In this document: piece by piece, positions 9,121 through 17,691 of the stretch
Position numbering within the stretch: the stretch's first letter is position 1
How the letters are laid out: every line of letters begins with the position of its first letter
DNA from: Planotetraspora mira
GTDB lineage: Bacteria; Actinomycetota; Actinomycetes; Streptosporangiales; Streptosporangiaceae
Length of the DNA: 64,000 bases
Assembly: GCF_016863275.1 (NCBI RefSeq)
Contig: NZ_BOOO01000001.1
Location: 62,001-126,000 of the forward strand
Direction of reading: 5' to 3'
Made by a program: the position numbers and the translations under genes
The notes under the pieces: generated by a model
The model's database searches: none
What the model saw: the letters and a program-made list of their open reading frames with translations, nothing else
Told to the model about the DNA's origin: nothing

Positions 9121-10590
9121 TCAGCTCTGGCCGCCGGCCAGCTTCTCGCGAAGAGCGGCGAGCGCCTCGTCGGACGCGAGAGCACCACCGGTCGTCGGAG
9201 CCGGGCTGGCGGTCTCGCCGGTGTAGGACGACGGGGCGGCCTCGCTGGCCTCCGCCTCCTCGGCGCGAGCCTTCTCGACCTGCGTCTTGTGCGCCTCGAA
9301 GCGGGCCTGAGCCTCGGCGTACTGCCGCTCCCACTCCTCACGCTGCTTGTCGAACCCGTCGAGCCACTCGCCGGTCTCGGCGTCGAAGCCCTCGGGGTAG
9401 ATGTAGTTGCCCTGGTCGTCGTAGGTCGCCGCCATGCCGTAGAGCGTGGGGTCGAACTCGACGTCGGCGCCGATCGCACCCTCGTTCGCCTGCTTCAGCG
9501 ACAGGGAGATGCGACGACGGTCCAGGTCGATGTCGATGATCTTGACGAAGATCTCGTCGCCGACCTGCACGACCTGCTCGGGGATCTCCACGTGACGCTC
9601 GGCCAGCTCGGAGATGTGCACCAGACCCTCGATGCCCTCCTCGACCCGGACGAACGCGCCGAACGGAACCAGCTTGGTGACCCGGCCGGGGACGACCTGG
9701 CCGATCTGGTGCGTACGGGCGAACTGCTGCCAGGGGTCCTCCTGCGTCGCCTTGAGCGACAGCGAGACCCGCTCGCGCTCCATGTCGACGTCGAGAACCT
9801 CGACAGTGACCTCCTGGCCGACTTCGACGACCTCAGAGGGGTGGTCGATGTGCTTCCAGGACAGCTCGGAGACGTGGACCAGACCGTCGACTCCGCCGAG
9901 GTCCACGAAGGCGCCGAAGTTGACGATCGAGGAGACGACGCCCTTGCGGACCTGACCCTTCTGCAGGGTGTTGAGGAACGTCTGGCGCACCTCGGACTGG
10001 GTCTGCTCGAGCCAGGCGCGGCGGGACAGGACCACGTTGTTGCGGTTCTTGTCCAGCTCGATGATCTTCGCCTCGAGCTCGCGGCCGACGTACGGCTGCA
10101 GGTCGCGGACGCGGCGCATCTCGACCAGGGAGGCCGGCAGGAAGCCGCGGAGGCCGATGTCGAGGATGAGACCACCCTTGACGACCTCGATGACCGTGCC
10201 GGTGACGATGCCGTCCTCGTCCTTGATCTTCTCGATCGTGCCCCAGGCCCGCTCGTACTGAGCGCGCTTCTTGGACAGGATCAGACGGCCTTCCTTGTCC
10301 TCCTTCTGGAGAACCAGGGCCTCGACGTGCTCTCCGACGGCGACGACCTCAGCGGGGTCGACGTCGTGCTTGATGGAGAGTTCACGCGAGGGGATGACAC
10401 CCTCGGTCTTGTAGCCGATGTCGAGCAAGACCTCGTCTCGATCGACCTTGACGACGGTGCCTTCAACGATGTCTCCGTCGTTGAAGTACTTGATGGTCTC
10501 GTCGATCGCGGCGAGGAAGGCCTCCTCGGAACCGATGTCGTTGACCGCTACCTGCGGGGTGTTCGAGGTGGCCTCAGTGCTGCTCGTCAT
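9121..10590 (-). CDS. rpsA: 30S ribosomal protein S1
   Basis: mRNA-binding protein of the small ribosomal subunit. The 489-residue protein has four S1 (OB-fold) domains at about residues 38-110, 120-190, 205-275 and 290-362 (the third and fourth carry NFGAFVDLGGVDGLVHVSEL and FGAFVRVEEGIEGLVHISEL), then a charged, coiled-coil-like C-terminal tail (QREEWERQYAEAQARFEAHK), as in other actinobacteria. The ATG at 10590 starts MTSSTEATSNTPQVAVNDIG, with GGAG 11 bases upstream; the open frame further upstream is the 5' leader. It has its own promoter and terminator. Confidence 0.96.
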   Translation of the reverse strand: MTSSTEATSNTPQVAVNDIGSEEAFLAAIDETIKYFNDGDIVEGTVVKVDRDEVLLDIGYKTEGVIPSRELSIKHDVDPAEVVAVGEHVEALVLQKEDKEGRLILSKKRAQYERAWGTIEKIKDEDGIVTGTVIEVVKGGLILDIGLRGFLPASLVEMRRVRDLQPYVGRELEAKIIELDKNRNNVVLSRRAWLEQTQSEVRQTFLNTLQKGQVRKGVVSSIVNFGAFVDLGGVDGLVHVSELSWKHIDHPSEVVEVGQEVTVEVLDVDMERERVSLSLKATQEDPWQQFARTHQIGQVVPGRVTKLVPFGAFVRVEEGIEGLVHISELAERHVEIPEQVVQVGDEIFVKIIDIDLDRRRISLSLKQANEGAIGADVEFDPTLYGMAATYDDQGNYIYPEGFDAETGEWLDGFDKQREEWERQYAEAQARFEAHKTQVEKARAEEAEASEAAPSSYTGETASPAPTTGGALASDEALAALREKLAGGQS

Positions 10591-10738
10591 GTGTGGAGTT
10601 GCTCCGAACCGGACAGATGTCGTTGTGACGGAAGCGCGGCGGACCTGTTTTCGCTCATCAGAGGCACCTGGCGAAGCATCGATGATCGAGCGCGAGCCGC
10701 TCCGTACGAGACGCGCGCGAGCCCACAGCGCAGCGATC

Positions 10739-10767
10739 AGCATATGAGACGTGGCGGGCTGGGTCAA
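10739..10767 (-). promoter_or_regulatory. rpsA promoter
   Basis: On the minus strand TTGACC (10767-10762), 17 bases, then TATGCT (10744-10739). This is close to the ideal housekeeping promoter and implies a leader of about 140 bases before the rpsA ATG at 10590. Confidence 0.75.
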
Positions 10768-10788
10768 TCCGATACAAGCTTGAACACG

Positions 10789-11862
10789 CTAGTACGCGAT
10801 GACGTTTTTAGCCCGGCTTGGAGTGATTTTGCCCCGCAGTTTCTTCGGGACCGAGATATGCGCGGGATCGCCGTCCGACGTGTAGCGCTCCCCCGGCCGC
10901 TTGTCCAGCCAATCAAGCCAGTACTGCGTGCAGTAAACGGGGCAGCCCGACTTCTTCTCGTTCGACTGCACCCGCGGGATCGCGTAGCGGTCGAAGGCTT
11001 TCGCGTAGGGCGAAACCGACGGCCGTGCCGAAGCTAGGAAAACTCCATCAAAATGATATTTTGTCCCGTCCCAGGACCCGTCATGGGCGACGCGCTGCTT
11101 CTTCGGAGCCGAGCCGTACGGCAGGGCGAACGTCGTGGACGACGGGACGCCGATCTCCTTGAGCAGCCGCTCCTGCTTGACGATCTGCTCCGACACCTTC
11201 TTGGCCTTCATCCGGTGCAGGTCGGGGTGGGTGTAGGTGTGGTTGGCGACCTCGAACCCGTGGCCGACGAGCCACTTCACCGCCCGCTCCTCCTGCGACC
11301 TGTCCCTGATCCCGAACGGGTTCCGGTTGACCCAGAAGGTCGCCACGGGCCGGAACTCCGGATGCTTCGCGGCGACCTCGTAGAGGATCTCGACCACCGT
11401 GTTCTTCTTGGGGTTCCCGTGCGTGTCGAGGGCGAAGTGACTGGGGTTCCCGTCGTCGAAGGTCAGCACGACGGGGTGCGTCCCGGCCGGGACGTTGAAC
11501 TTCCCCGACACGAACTCGGCGGCCGTGATCGGCACGTACTTCTCCCGGACCAGCCGCTCCAGTTCGGCGCGCAACTGCTTCGGGGTCCGGTCGATGGAGG
11601 CGCGGCGCTTGGCCAGCAGCCGGTGGTACATGATCACCGGGATCATGCCCGCCTCGTTGGCCTTCACCTTCCGGGCGGCCTCGGCGGCCGTCGGCTTACC
11701 GGCCGGATGGCTCACGGAGGGCACGGGAACGGGCGTGATCCTGGTCCTGACCGCCTGTCGTCCGGCGTCGGATGAGGGCAGAAGTGTCACGACGACCAGG
11801 CCGACGACGACCACGGCCGCGTTGGCGAGGACACCCGCCCGGGCAAGACTCCGCACAGTCAT
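10789..11862 (-). CDS. Membrane-anchored polysaccharide deacetylase (CE4)
   Basis: 357 residues. An N-terminal hydrophobic segment (about 12-29) anchors or exports the protein; a linker rich in Pro/Ala follows. The NodB domain shows IPVIMYHRL, the metal/base motif VVLTFDDGN and the HxxxH motif HTYTHPD. Such enzymes remove acetyl groups from N-acetylglucosamine polymers such as peptidoglycan. It lies just upstream of rpsA on the same strand, 22 bp short of the rpsA -35 element. A short run of AT-ending codons (about 11040-11070) interrupts otherwise GC-rich codon use. Confidence 0.85.
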   Translation of the reverse strand: MTVRSLARAGVLANAAVVVVGLVVVTLLPSSDAGRQAVRTRITPVPVPSVSHPAGKPTAAEAARKVKANEAGMIPVIMYHRLLAKRRASIDRTPKQLRAELERLVREKYVPITAAEFVSGKFNVPAGTHPVVLTFDDGNPSHFALDTHGNPKKNTVVEILYEVAAKHPEFRPVATFWVNRNPFGIRDRSQEERAVKWLVGHGFEVANHTYTHPDLHRMKAKKVSEQIVKQERLLKEIGVPSSTTFALPYGSAPKKQRVAHDGSWDGTKYHFDGVFLASARPSVSPYAKAFDRYAIPRVQSNEKKSGCPVYCTQYWLDWLDKRPGERYTSDGDPAHISVPKKLRGKITPSRAKNVIAY

Positions 11863-11913
11863 TTGACCTTAGTGCCGCTCTCTGCCCGAGATGGCCTGTG
11901 TTGCAATTTTTGT

Positions 11914-12840
11914 GTGGATTGGAGCCTCCGGGCATGTGGCCGGCATGGTCACGTGACGTTCGCGCCCGACGACCCCGCGCTGCGCGGCCGCCTCCGCGCG
12001 GACACCGCCATGGGCGAGGCCTGGCGGTGCCTCCGGTGCGGCGACTTCGTCGTGGGCGAGGCCCACGGGTCCGGGCCCGCGGGAGCCGCGCCGATCGTAC
12101 TGCGCGGCAGGGCTCTTCGTGACGCGACGATCCTCCGGCTGATCGCCGTGTTCCGATGGGTGAAGGGCGTGCTCGTCCTCGCCGCGGCCTACGGGGTGTG
12201 GCGCTTCCGGGCCGACCACGACGCCGTGAACCGGGCCTTCAAAGCGAATCTGCCGCTGCTCCAGCCGATCGCCGACCGGCTCGGGTGGAACCTGGACCAG
12301 TCCGGCGCGGTTCACACGGTCAGGACCGCCCTGGCGGCGACCACCACGACGCTGACCTGGATCATGCTCGCCCTGCTCGTCCTCGGCATGTTGTGGATGA
12401 TCGAAGGCTTGGGGCTGTGGCTGCTGAAACGCTGGGGCGAGTACTTCTCCGTGATCGCCACGTCGGCGTTCATCCCCGTGGAGGTCCACGAGATCGCCGA
12501 GAAGGTCACCCCGACACGTGTGGTGATCCTGTTGATCAACATCGCGGTCGTGCTCTACATCGCGCTGAGCAAACGGCTGTTCGGCCTGCGGGGCGGGCGG
12601 CCGGCCCACGAGGCGGAACGGCGCGAGGCGAGCATCCTGGAAGTCGAGGCGGCGGCCGTCCGGCGGACGGCGCACGCCCGGCCGCCGGGGGGCGATGTGA
12701 CGGCCGTGGCACCTCGTAGGCCGGCGGCGCCGCCCGCGCCCGCCGGGCAGACACCGGCTCCCCCCGTGGACGGAGACGGCTCCGGCCCCCTCAGTGGCCG
12801 GCGTCCTCCCAGGTCGAGCCGACACCGACGGAGACGCTGA
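11914..12840 (+). CDS. DUF2127 membrane protein
   Basis: 308 residues. The GTG at 11914 gives VDWSLRACGRHGHVTFAPDDP, matching the usual N-terminus of this actinobacterial group. Four cysteines in RACGRHGH and WRCLRCGDF suggest a small metal-binding knuckle. Three to four membrane helices follow (about 85-105, 135-165, 205-225), then a Pro/Ala/Arg-rich tail. Function is unknown. Its last 50 bp overlap the 3' end of polA on the opposite strand, where it encodes only a basic tail. Confidence 0.75.
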   Translation: MDWSLRACGRHGHVTFAPDDPALRGRLRADTAMGEAWRCLRCGDFVVGEAHGSGPAGAAPIVLRGRALRDATILRLIAVFRWVKGVLVLAAAYGVWRFRADHDAVNRAFKANLPLLQPIADRLGWNLDQSGAVHTVRTALAATTTTLTWIMLALLVLGMLWMIEGLGLWLLKRWGEYFSVIATSAFIPVEVHEIAEKVTPTRVVILLINIAVVLYIALSKRLFGLRGGRPAHEAERREASILEVEAAAVRRTAHARPPGGDVTAVAPRRPAAPPAPAGQTPAPPVDGDGSGPLSGRRPPRSSRHRRRR

Positions 12841-15472
12841 GCGGCACCCGCAGGGAGTAGGCGGCGCTCATCTGCTCCCGCACCATCGCGGTGAGCTCGT
12901 CGAGCTCTCCCGGAGCCACCTCGAACACCAGCTCGTCGTGGACCTGGAGCAGCATGCGCGAGCGCATCCCCTCGATCGCCCGCTGCACGTTGAGCATCGC
13001 GACCTTGATGATGTCGGCGGCCGATCCCTGGATCGGCGCGTTGAGGGCCATCCGCTCGGCCATCTCCCTGCGCTGCCTGTTGTCGCTGGTCAGGTCGGGC
13101 AGGTAGCGGCGGCGGCCGAGGATCGTCTCGGTGTAGCCGTCCGTGCGGGCCTGGGCGACGATCGCCTCGAGGTAGTCGCGGACGCCGCCGAACTCCTCGA
13201 AGTACTCGTCCTTGAGGGCCCTCGCCTCGGCGACGGGGATGTTGAGCTGCCCCGACAGCCCGAAGTCGGACAGGCCGTACGCCAGGCCGTAGTTCATCGC
13301 CTTGATCCGCGCCCGGAGCTCACCGTCCACCTGCTCGGCCGGGATGTCGAAGACCCGGGCCGCGGTCGCCTGGTGGAAGTCGTGGCCCGACTCGAACGCG
13401 GCGATCAGCGAGGCGTCCTCCGACAGATGAGCCATGATCCGAAGCTCGATCTGGCTGTAGTCGGCCGTCAGCAGCGTCTCGTAGCCCTCCCCGACGACGA
13501 AGCCCTTGCGGATGCGCCGGCCCTCGGCCGTGCGGATGGGGATGTTCTGCAGGTTGGGCTTCTCGCTGGACAGGCGGCCCGTCGCGGCGACGATCTGGTT
13601 GAACGTGGTGTGGATCCGCCCGTCGTCGGAGATCTCCTTGATCAGGCCCTCGACCGTGGTCCGCAGTTTGGTCTGGTCGCGGTGCCTCAGCAGGATCGTC
13701 GGCAACTCGTGGTCGGTCTGGGCGGCGAGCCAGGCCAGCGCGTCGGCGTCGGTCGTGTAACCGGTCTTGATCCGCTTGGTCTTGGGCAGGCCGAGCCGGA
13801 CGAACAGGATCTCCTGGAGCTGCTTGGGCGAGCCGAGGTTGAACTGCTCCCCCACCGCCTCGTGGGCCGCCTCGACGGCCTGCTTCACCGCGGCGCCGAA
13901 CTCGGCCTCCAGCGCGGCGAAATACTGCCGGTCGGAGGCGATGCCGGCCCGCTCCACCTCGGCGAGGACCCGGACCAGCGGCAACTCGACATCGGTGACC
14001 AGGCGCGTGCCGCCGCGCTTGGACAGGTGGTCCTCGAGCGACTCGGCCAGATCGCGCACGGCCTGGGCCCGGAGCGCCAGGTCCTTGGCCGCGCCGGCGT
14101 CGGCGTCCTCGAACAGGGACCCCTGCCCGCCGGGCGCGGATTCGGCCCGCAGCTCCCTGTGCAGGTAGCGCAGCACGAGGTCGTCGAGCGGGAACGAGCG
14201 CTGCCCCGGCATCGCGAGGTAGGCCGCGAGGGCGGTGTCGCAGGTGAGCCCCCGCAGGTCGAACCCGAGCGCCCACAGGGCCAGCAGCGGCCCCTTCGCA
14301 TCGTGCACGGCCTTCGGCTTCGACTCGTCGGCAAGCCACGCGCCGAGCGCCGCCTCGTCCTCCGGTGTCAGCCGCGTGGGATCGACGTAGGCCGCACCCG
14401 CCTCGGCGGCGATCGCGATGCCGTCCACCCGCCCGGTGCCGCTGCCGTACACGCCGTCGAAGGCGAGACCGGCCCTGCTCTCGGTGAGCGTGGCGAGCCA
14501 TCCGGCGACCTGGCCGGGCTCGAGCACCGTGACCTCGAGCTCGAAGCCCTCCTCCACCTCGGGCTCGGCCGTGCCGAGGGTCTTGAAGAGCCGCTCGCGC
14601 AGCTCTCCGCGGATCTGGAGCGAGTCGAGCAGCTTGTTGATCTCCTCGCGCTCCCACTCGCCCATCCGGAGGTCGGTCACCTCGACGCCGAGCTCCACGT
14701 CACGCCTCAGCTCGGTCAGCATCCGGTTGTGGATGACCTGGCCGAGGTGCTCGCGGAGCTTGTCGCCGACCTTGCCCTTGACCTCGTCGGCCCGCCTGAC
14801 CAGCTCGTCCAGCGAGCCGTACTCCGAGATCCACTTGGTGGCGGTCTTCTCGCCGACGCTGGGGATGCTCGGCAGGTTGTCGCTCGGGTCGCCGCGAAGC
14901 GCCGCGAAGTCGGGATACTGCGCCGGCGTGAGGCCGTACTTCTCCATGACGGCCGCGGGGGTGAACCGGGTCATGTCGCTGATGCCGCGGCGCGTCATCA
15001 GCACGGTGACGTCGTCGTTGACGAGCTGGAGCGCGTCGCGGTCGCCGGTGACGATCAGGACGTCCATGCCCTTGCCGGCCGCCTCGGTGGCCAGGGTCGC
15101 GATCAGGTCGTCGGCCTCGAACCCGGCCTGCCACATCCGGGGGATCCGCAGCGTGTCGAGCAGCTCGAAGATCAGCTGCACCTGCCCGCGGAAGTCCTCG
15201 GGAGTCTCGCTCCTGTTCGCCTTGTAGCCCTCGAACGCCTCGTGCCTGAAGGTGGGCTCACTTCGGTCGAAACAGACCACGACATGACTCGGCTGCTCAT
15301 CGCGGAGGACATTGGCCAGCATCGAGGTGAAGCCGTACACCGCCTCCGTGTGCTGCCCGTCGGTCGTCATGAGATTGGCGTCCTTAAGGGCGTAGAACGC
15401 ACGGTACGCAAGAGAATGGCCGTCCAGCAGCAGCAGGCGGGGACGGCTGGGGGTCGCTTCACTCTTCGGCAC
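12791..15472 (-). CDS. polA: DNA polymerase I
   Basis: Gap filling in repair and Okazaki fragment processing. 893 residues. The 5'-3' exonuclease domain (about 8-300) begins LLLLDGHSLAYRAFYAL and has FDRSEPTFRHEAFEGYKANR. The 3'-5' exonuclease-like domain (about 310-480) has lost its catalytic acidic DxE (it reads GLAFDGVYGSG), as is usual in actinobacteria, so proofreading is not expected. The polymerase domain has motif A TADYSQIELR (Asp about 671), motif B RIKAMNYGLAYG and motif C QVHDELVFE (His-Asp about 845-846). Confidence 0.96.
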   Translation of the reverse strand: MPKSEATPSRPRLLLLDGHSLAYRAFYALKDANLMTTDGQHTEAVYGFTSMLANVLRDEQPSHVVVCFDRSEPTFRHEAFEGYKANRSETPEDFRGQVQLIFELLDTLRIPRMWQAGFEADDLIATLATEAAGKGMDVLIVTGDRDALQLVNDDVTVLMTRRGISDMTRFTPAAVMEKYGLTPAQYPDFAALRGDPSDNLPSIPSVGEKTATKWISEYGSLDELVRRADEVKGKVGDKLREHLGQVIHNRMLTELRRDVELGVEVTDLRMGEWEREEINKLLDSLQIRGELRERLFKTLGTAEPEVEEGFELEVTVLEPGQVAGWLATLTESRAGLAFDGVYGSGTGRVDGIAIAAEAGAAYVDPTRLTPEDEAALGAWLADESKPKAVHDAKGPLLALWALGFDLRGLTCDTALAAYLAMPGQRSFPLDDLVLRYLHRELRAESAPGGQGSLFEDADAGAAKDLALRAQAVRDLAESLEDHLSKRGGTRLVTDVELPLVRVLAEVERAGIASDRQYFAALEAEFGAAVKQAVEAAHEAVGEQFNLGSPKQLQEILFVRLGLPKTKRIKTGYTTDADALAWLAAQTDHELPTILLRHRDQTKLRTTVEGLIKEISDDGRIHTTFNQIVAATGRLSSEKPNLQNIPIRTAEGRRIRKGFVVGEGYETLLTADYSQIELRIMAHLSEDASLIAAFESGHDFHQATAARVFDIPAEQVDGELRARIKAMNYGLAYGLSDFGLSGQLNIPVAEARALKDEYFEEFGGVRDYLEAIVAQARTDGYTETILGRRRYLPDLTSDNRQRREMAERMALNAPIQGSAADIIKVAMLNVQRAIEGMRSRMLLQVHDELVFEVAPGELDELTAMVREQMSAAYSLRVPLSVSVGVGSTWEDAGH

Positions 15473-15534
15473 ACACGCAGCCTAGTCTCCGTCTACGACA
15501 TGAATCCCGGGCTCTTCCCACAGGAGGGATCCCT

Positions 15535-15951
15535 TTGACCTTGACCAATCCCGACGAGTTCATCGCGGCCGCGAACGAGGCCGCGAAGAGCCACCTGCCT
15601 GAGCGCATGGGCATCGAGATCCTTGAGGCGAGCCCCGAGCGGGTCGTCGGGCGCATGCCCGTCGCGGGCAACACCCAGCCGTACGGCCTGCTGCACGGCG
15701 GCGCCTCGGTCGTGCTGGCCGAGACGCTGGGATCCATCGGGTCCGCCCTGCACGCCGGGCAGGGCAGGATCGCCGTCGGCATCGAGATCAACGCCACCCA
15801 TCACCGCTCGGCGACCTCCGGTCACGTGACCGGCGTCGCCACCCGGACGCACGGCGGCCGCACTCTCGCGACGTACGAGATCGAGATCACCGACGAGGAG
15901 GGCCGCCGGATCTGCACCTCGCGGCTCACCTGCATGCTGCGCGACGTCTGA
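15535..15951 (+). CDS. Hotdog-fold (PaaI-type) thioesterase
   Basis: 138 residues with the hotdog motif QPYGLLHGGASVVLAETLGS, where the Glu is the usual catalytic residue. It hydrolyses an acyl-CoA or acyl-aryl-CoA thioester; homologues include PaaI and the menaquinone-pathway thioesterase, and sequence alone cannot separate them. The start is TTG at 15535, supported by a perfect AGGAGG seven bases upstream and by the absence of a nearby ATG. Divergent from polA, as in many actinobacteria. Confidence 0.88.
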   Translation: MTLTNPDEFIAAANEAAKSHLPERMGIEILEASPERVVGRMPVAGNTQPYGLLHGGASVVLAETLGSIGSALHAGQGRIAVGIEINATHHRSATSGHVTGVATRTHGGRTLATYEIEITDEEGRRICTSRLTCMLRDV

Positions 15952-16045
15952 GAGCCCGGAAGGCGTCTGAGAGCCCGGAAAAGGCGCGACACGCGGAGCA
16001 GCACAGCGACATATCGCCGCAAAACGGATGAGGTTGCGACTCTCT

Positions 16046-16075
16046 TTGCACGCGGACCTCTCCGCTCGCTACCGT
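16046..16075 (+). promoter_or_regulatory. Promoter in front of the candidate small RNA
   Basis: TTGCAC (16046-16051), an 18-base spacer and TACCGT (16070-16075). A start about seven bases on would produce a transcript beginning near 16082, directly before the long hairpin. Confidence 0.5.
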
Positions 16076-16080
16076 TGTGG

Positions 16081-16174
16081 CCCCAGAGAGCCCGTGGAAG
16101 ACCGAGTAGACAACGTGCAGAGCCGGGGAAGCTCTGCACGGTCCCAAAGGTCAGCCACGGGCTCACTGTTTTTT
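16081..16174 (+). ncRNA. Candidate rod-shaped small RNA with intrinsic terminator
   Basis: Outer stem GAGCCCGTGG (16088-16097) with CCACGGGCTC (16155-16164), inner pairs GACC/GGTC (16100-16103/16149-16152) and GAC/GTC (16109-16111/16141-16143), then a perfect 10-bp stem CGTGCAGAGC/GCTCTGCACG (16114-16123/16131-16140) with loop CGGGGAA. Six T residues follow at 16169-16174. Internal loops interrupt an otherwise continuous rod. It does not match 6S, 4.5S/SRP, tmRNA or a riboswitch that I know. The simpler reading is only a terminator for the thioesterase gene, but the size and the promoter just before it argue for its own transcript. Confidence 0.5.
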
Positions 16175-16232
16175 CCGTGGCCGTTCAATAGAGGATCTCT
16201 CCGGCAAATCGGTTCTGACCTGGGAAGCCATT

Positions 16233-16270
16233 CTCACGTGAGTGACACGCCATGGTCACCGATTGGTGAC
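16233..16270. promoter_or_regulatory. Two dyads upstream of the liv operon
   Basis: CTCACGTGAG (16233-16242) is a perfect 10-bp palindrome, and GTCACC-GATT-GGTGAC (16255-16270) a perfect 6-bp inverted repeat, both 125-160 bases before the first liv gene. They are candidate operator sites; the regulator is unknown. The remainder of 16175-16394 shows nothing else I can name. Confidence 0.35.
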
Positions 16271-16394
16271 GAACAACCCCGAACCGGGCGACTCGGGCTT
16301 ATGCTCCGCCACAACGTCGTCGACCCGAGGCGATTGTCGTGTGTTCGGAATGGCGGGCGACCCACCCGCCATGAGCCAAATAGAGGGAGCACCA

Positions 16395-17678
16395 TTGCGC
16401 AGAGCCGTGATCGCGTTCACGGCCTTCCTGGGCGGACTCGTTCTTCTCCTCGCCTCCCCCGCCTGGGCGGAAGGGGAGGCGCTGAAGGGCACACTCCAAA
16501 ACCAAGGCCAGCCGGTGAACGGCGTCAAGATCAGCGTGGTGGCCGAGGACGGAAGCCCCGTCGCCGCGGTCACCACCGGAGCCGACGGCACGTGGGAGGT
16601 CCCCGTCTCGAAGGCCGGCAAGTACAAGGTCACCCTCGACCAGAAGACGCTTCCCTCGGGGGTCGGCCTCAAGTTCAAGGACAAGGGCACGCTCGACGTC
16701 CAGGTGTACGAGGGGAACCAGCGGAACGTGCTGTTCGCCCTCGCGCCGGCCGGGCAGCAGAACGGGGGGAACGCCTCCGGTGAGACGACCGCCTCGGTCT
16801 GGGACCGCGTCGCCCAACTCACCTTCGAGGGCTTCAACCTCGGCCTCATCATCGCGCTCGCGGCGATGGGCCTGTCCCTCGTCTTCGGCACCACCGGCCT
16901 GACGAACTTCGCGCACGGCGAGTTGCTCACGCTGGGGGCCATGGCGGCCTACTTGTTCAACGCCGTCCTCGGCGTCCCGCTCATCCTGTCCGCGGTGATC
17001 GCGGTCGTCATCGGCGGCGCCTTCGGATATCTGCAAGATCGCTTCTTCTGGGGACAACTGCGCAAACGTGGCAGCAGCCTCGTCGCCATGATGATCATCT
17101 CGATCGGCCTCGCCCTGTTCCTGCGCTACATCTTCCTGTTCCTCTTCGGCGGGGAGAGCAGGCCCTTCGCCGAATTCAACGCCCAGCCGGGCATCCAGGT
17201 CGGCCCGATCTCGGCGGCGCCCAAGAACTTCATCGCGATGGGCGTCGAACTCGCCGTCCTGGTGATCGTCGGCGTGGCCCTGCTCAAGACCCGCACCGGC
17301 AAGGCGGCCCGCGCGGTCGCCGACAACCCGGCGCTGGCCGCGTCCTCCGGCATCAACGTCGAGCGCGTCATCCAGATCATCTGGACCGTCGGCGGCGCCG
17401 TCGCCGCGCTCGCGGGCGTCATGCTGGGCCTCGCCCAGAACATCAACTACCAGATGGGCTTCCAGATCCTGCTGCTCGTCTTCGCGGGCGTCACCCTCGG
17501 TGGCCTCGGCACCGCCTTCGGCGCACTCGTCGGCTCGCTCGTCGTCGGCCTGTTCATCCAGTTGTCCACCCTCGTGGTGCCGACCGAACTGAAGACCGTC
17601 GGCGCGCTGCTGGTGCTCATCCTCGTCATGCTCTTCCGGCCGCAGGGCATCCTCGGCCGCCGCGAGCGCATCGGCTGA
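16395..17678 (+). CDS. Branched-chain amino acid ABC transporter permease with fused extracellular domain (LivH type)
   Basis: 427 residues. A signal-peptide-like segment (LRRAVIAFTAFLGGLVLLLASPAWA) is followed by an Ig/carboxypeptidase-regulatory-like domain (about 27-120; NGVKISVVAEDGSPVAAVTT, GTWEVPVSKAGKYKVTL). A LivH permease of about eight helices comes next (FGTTGLTNFAHGELLTLGA; ends LVLILVMLFRPQGILG). The TTG at 16395 has GGGAG five bases upstream; an ATG 27 bases earlier lacks a ribosome site. It forms the channel with the next gene. The extra domain is absent from ordinary LivH proteins such as the second copy in this window. Confidence 0.85.
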   Translation: MRRAVIAFTAFLGGLVLLLASPAWAEGEALKGTLQNQGQPVNGVKISVVAEDGSPVAAVTTGADGTWEVPVSKAGKYKVTLDQKTLPSGVGLKFKDKGTLDVQVYEGNQRNVLFALAPAGQQNGGNASGETTASVWDRVAQLTFEGFNLGLIIALAAMGLSLVFGTTGLTNFAHGELLTLGAMAAYLFNAVLGVPLILSAVIAVVIGGAFGYLQDRFFWGQLRKRGSSLVAMMIISIGLALFLRYIFLFLFGGESRPFAEFNAQPGIQVGPISAAPKNFIAMGVELAVLVIVGVALLKTRTGKAARAVADNPALAASSGINVERVIQIIWTVGGAVAALAGVMLGLAQNINYQMGFQILLLVFAGVTLGGLGTAFGALVGSLVVGLFIQLSTLVVPTELKTVGALLVLILVMLFRPQGILGRRERIG

Positions 17679-17691
17679 TCGGAGACCACAC

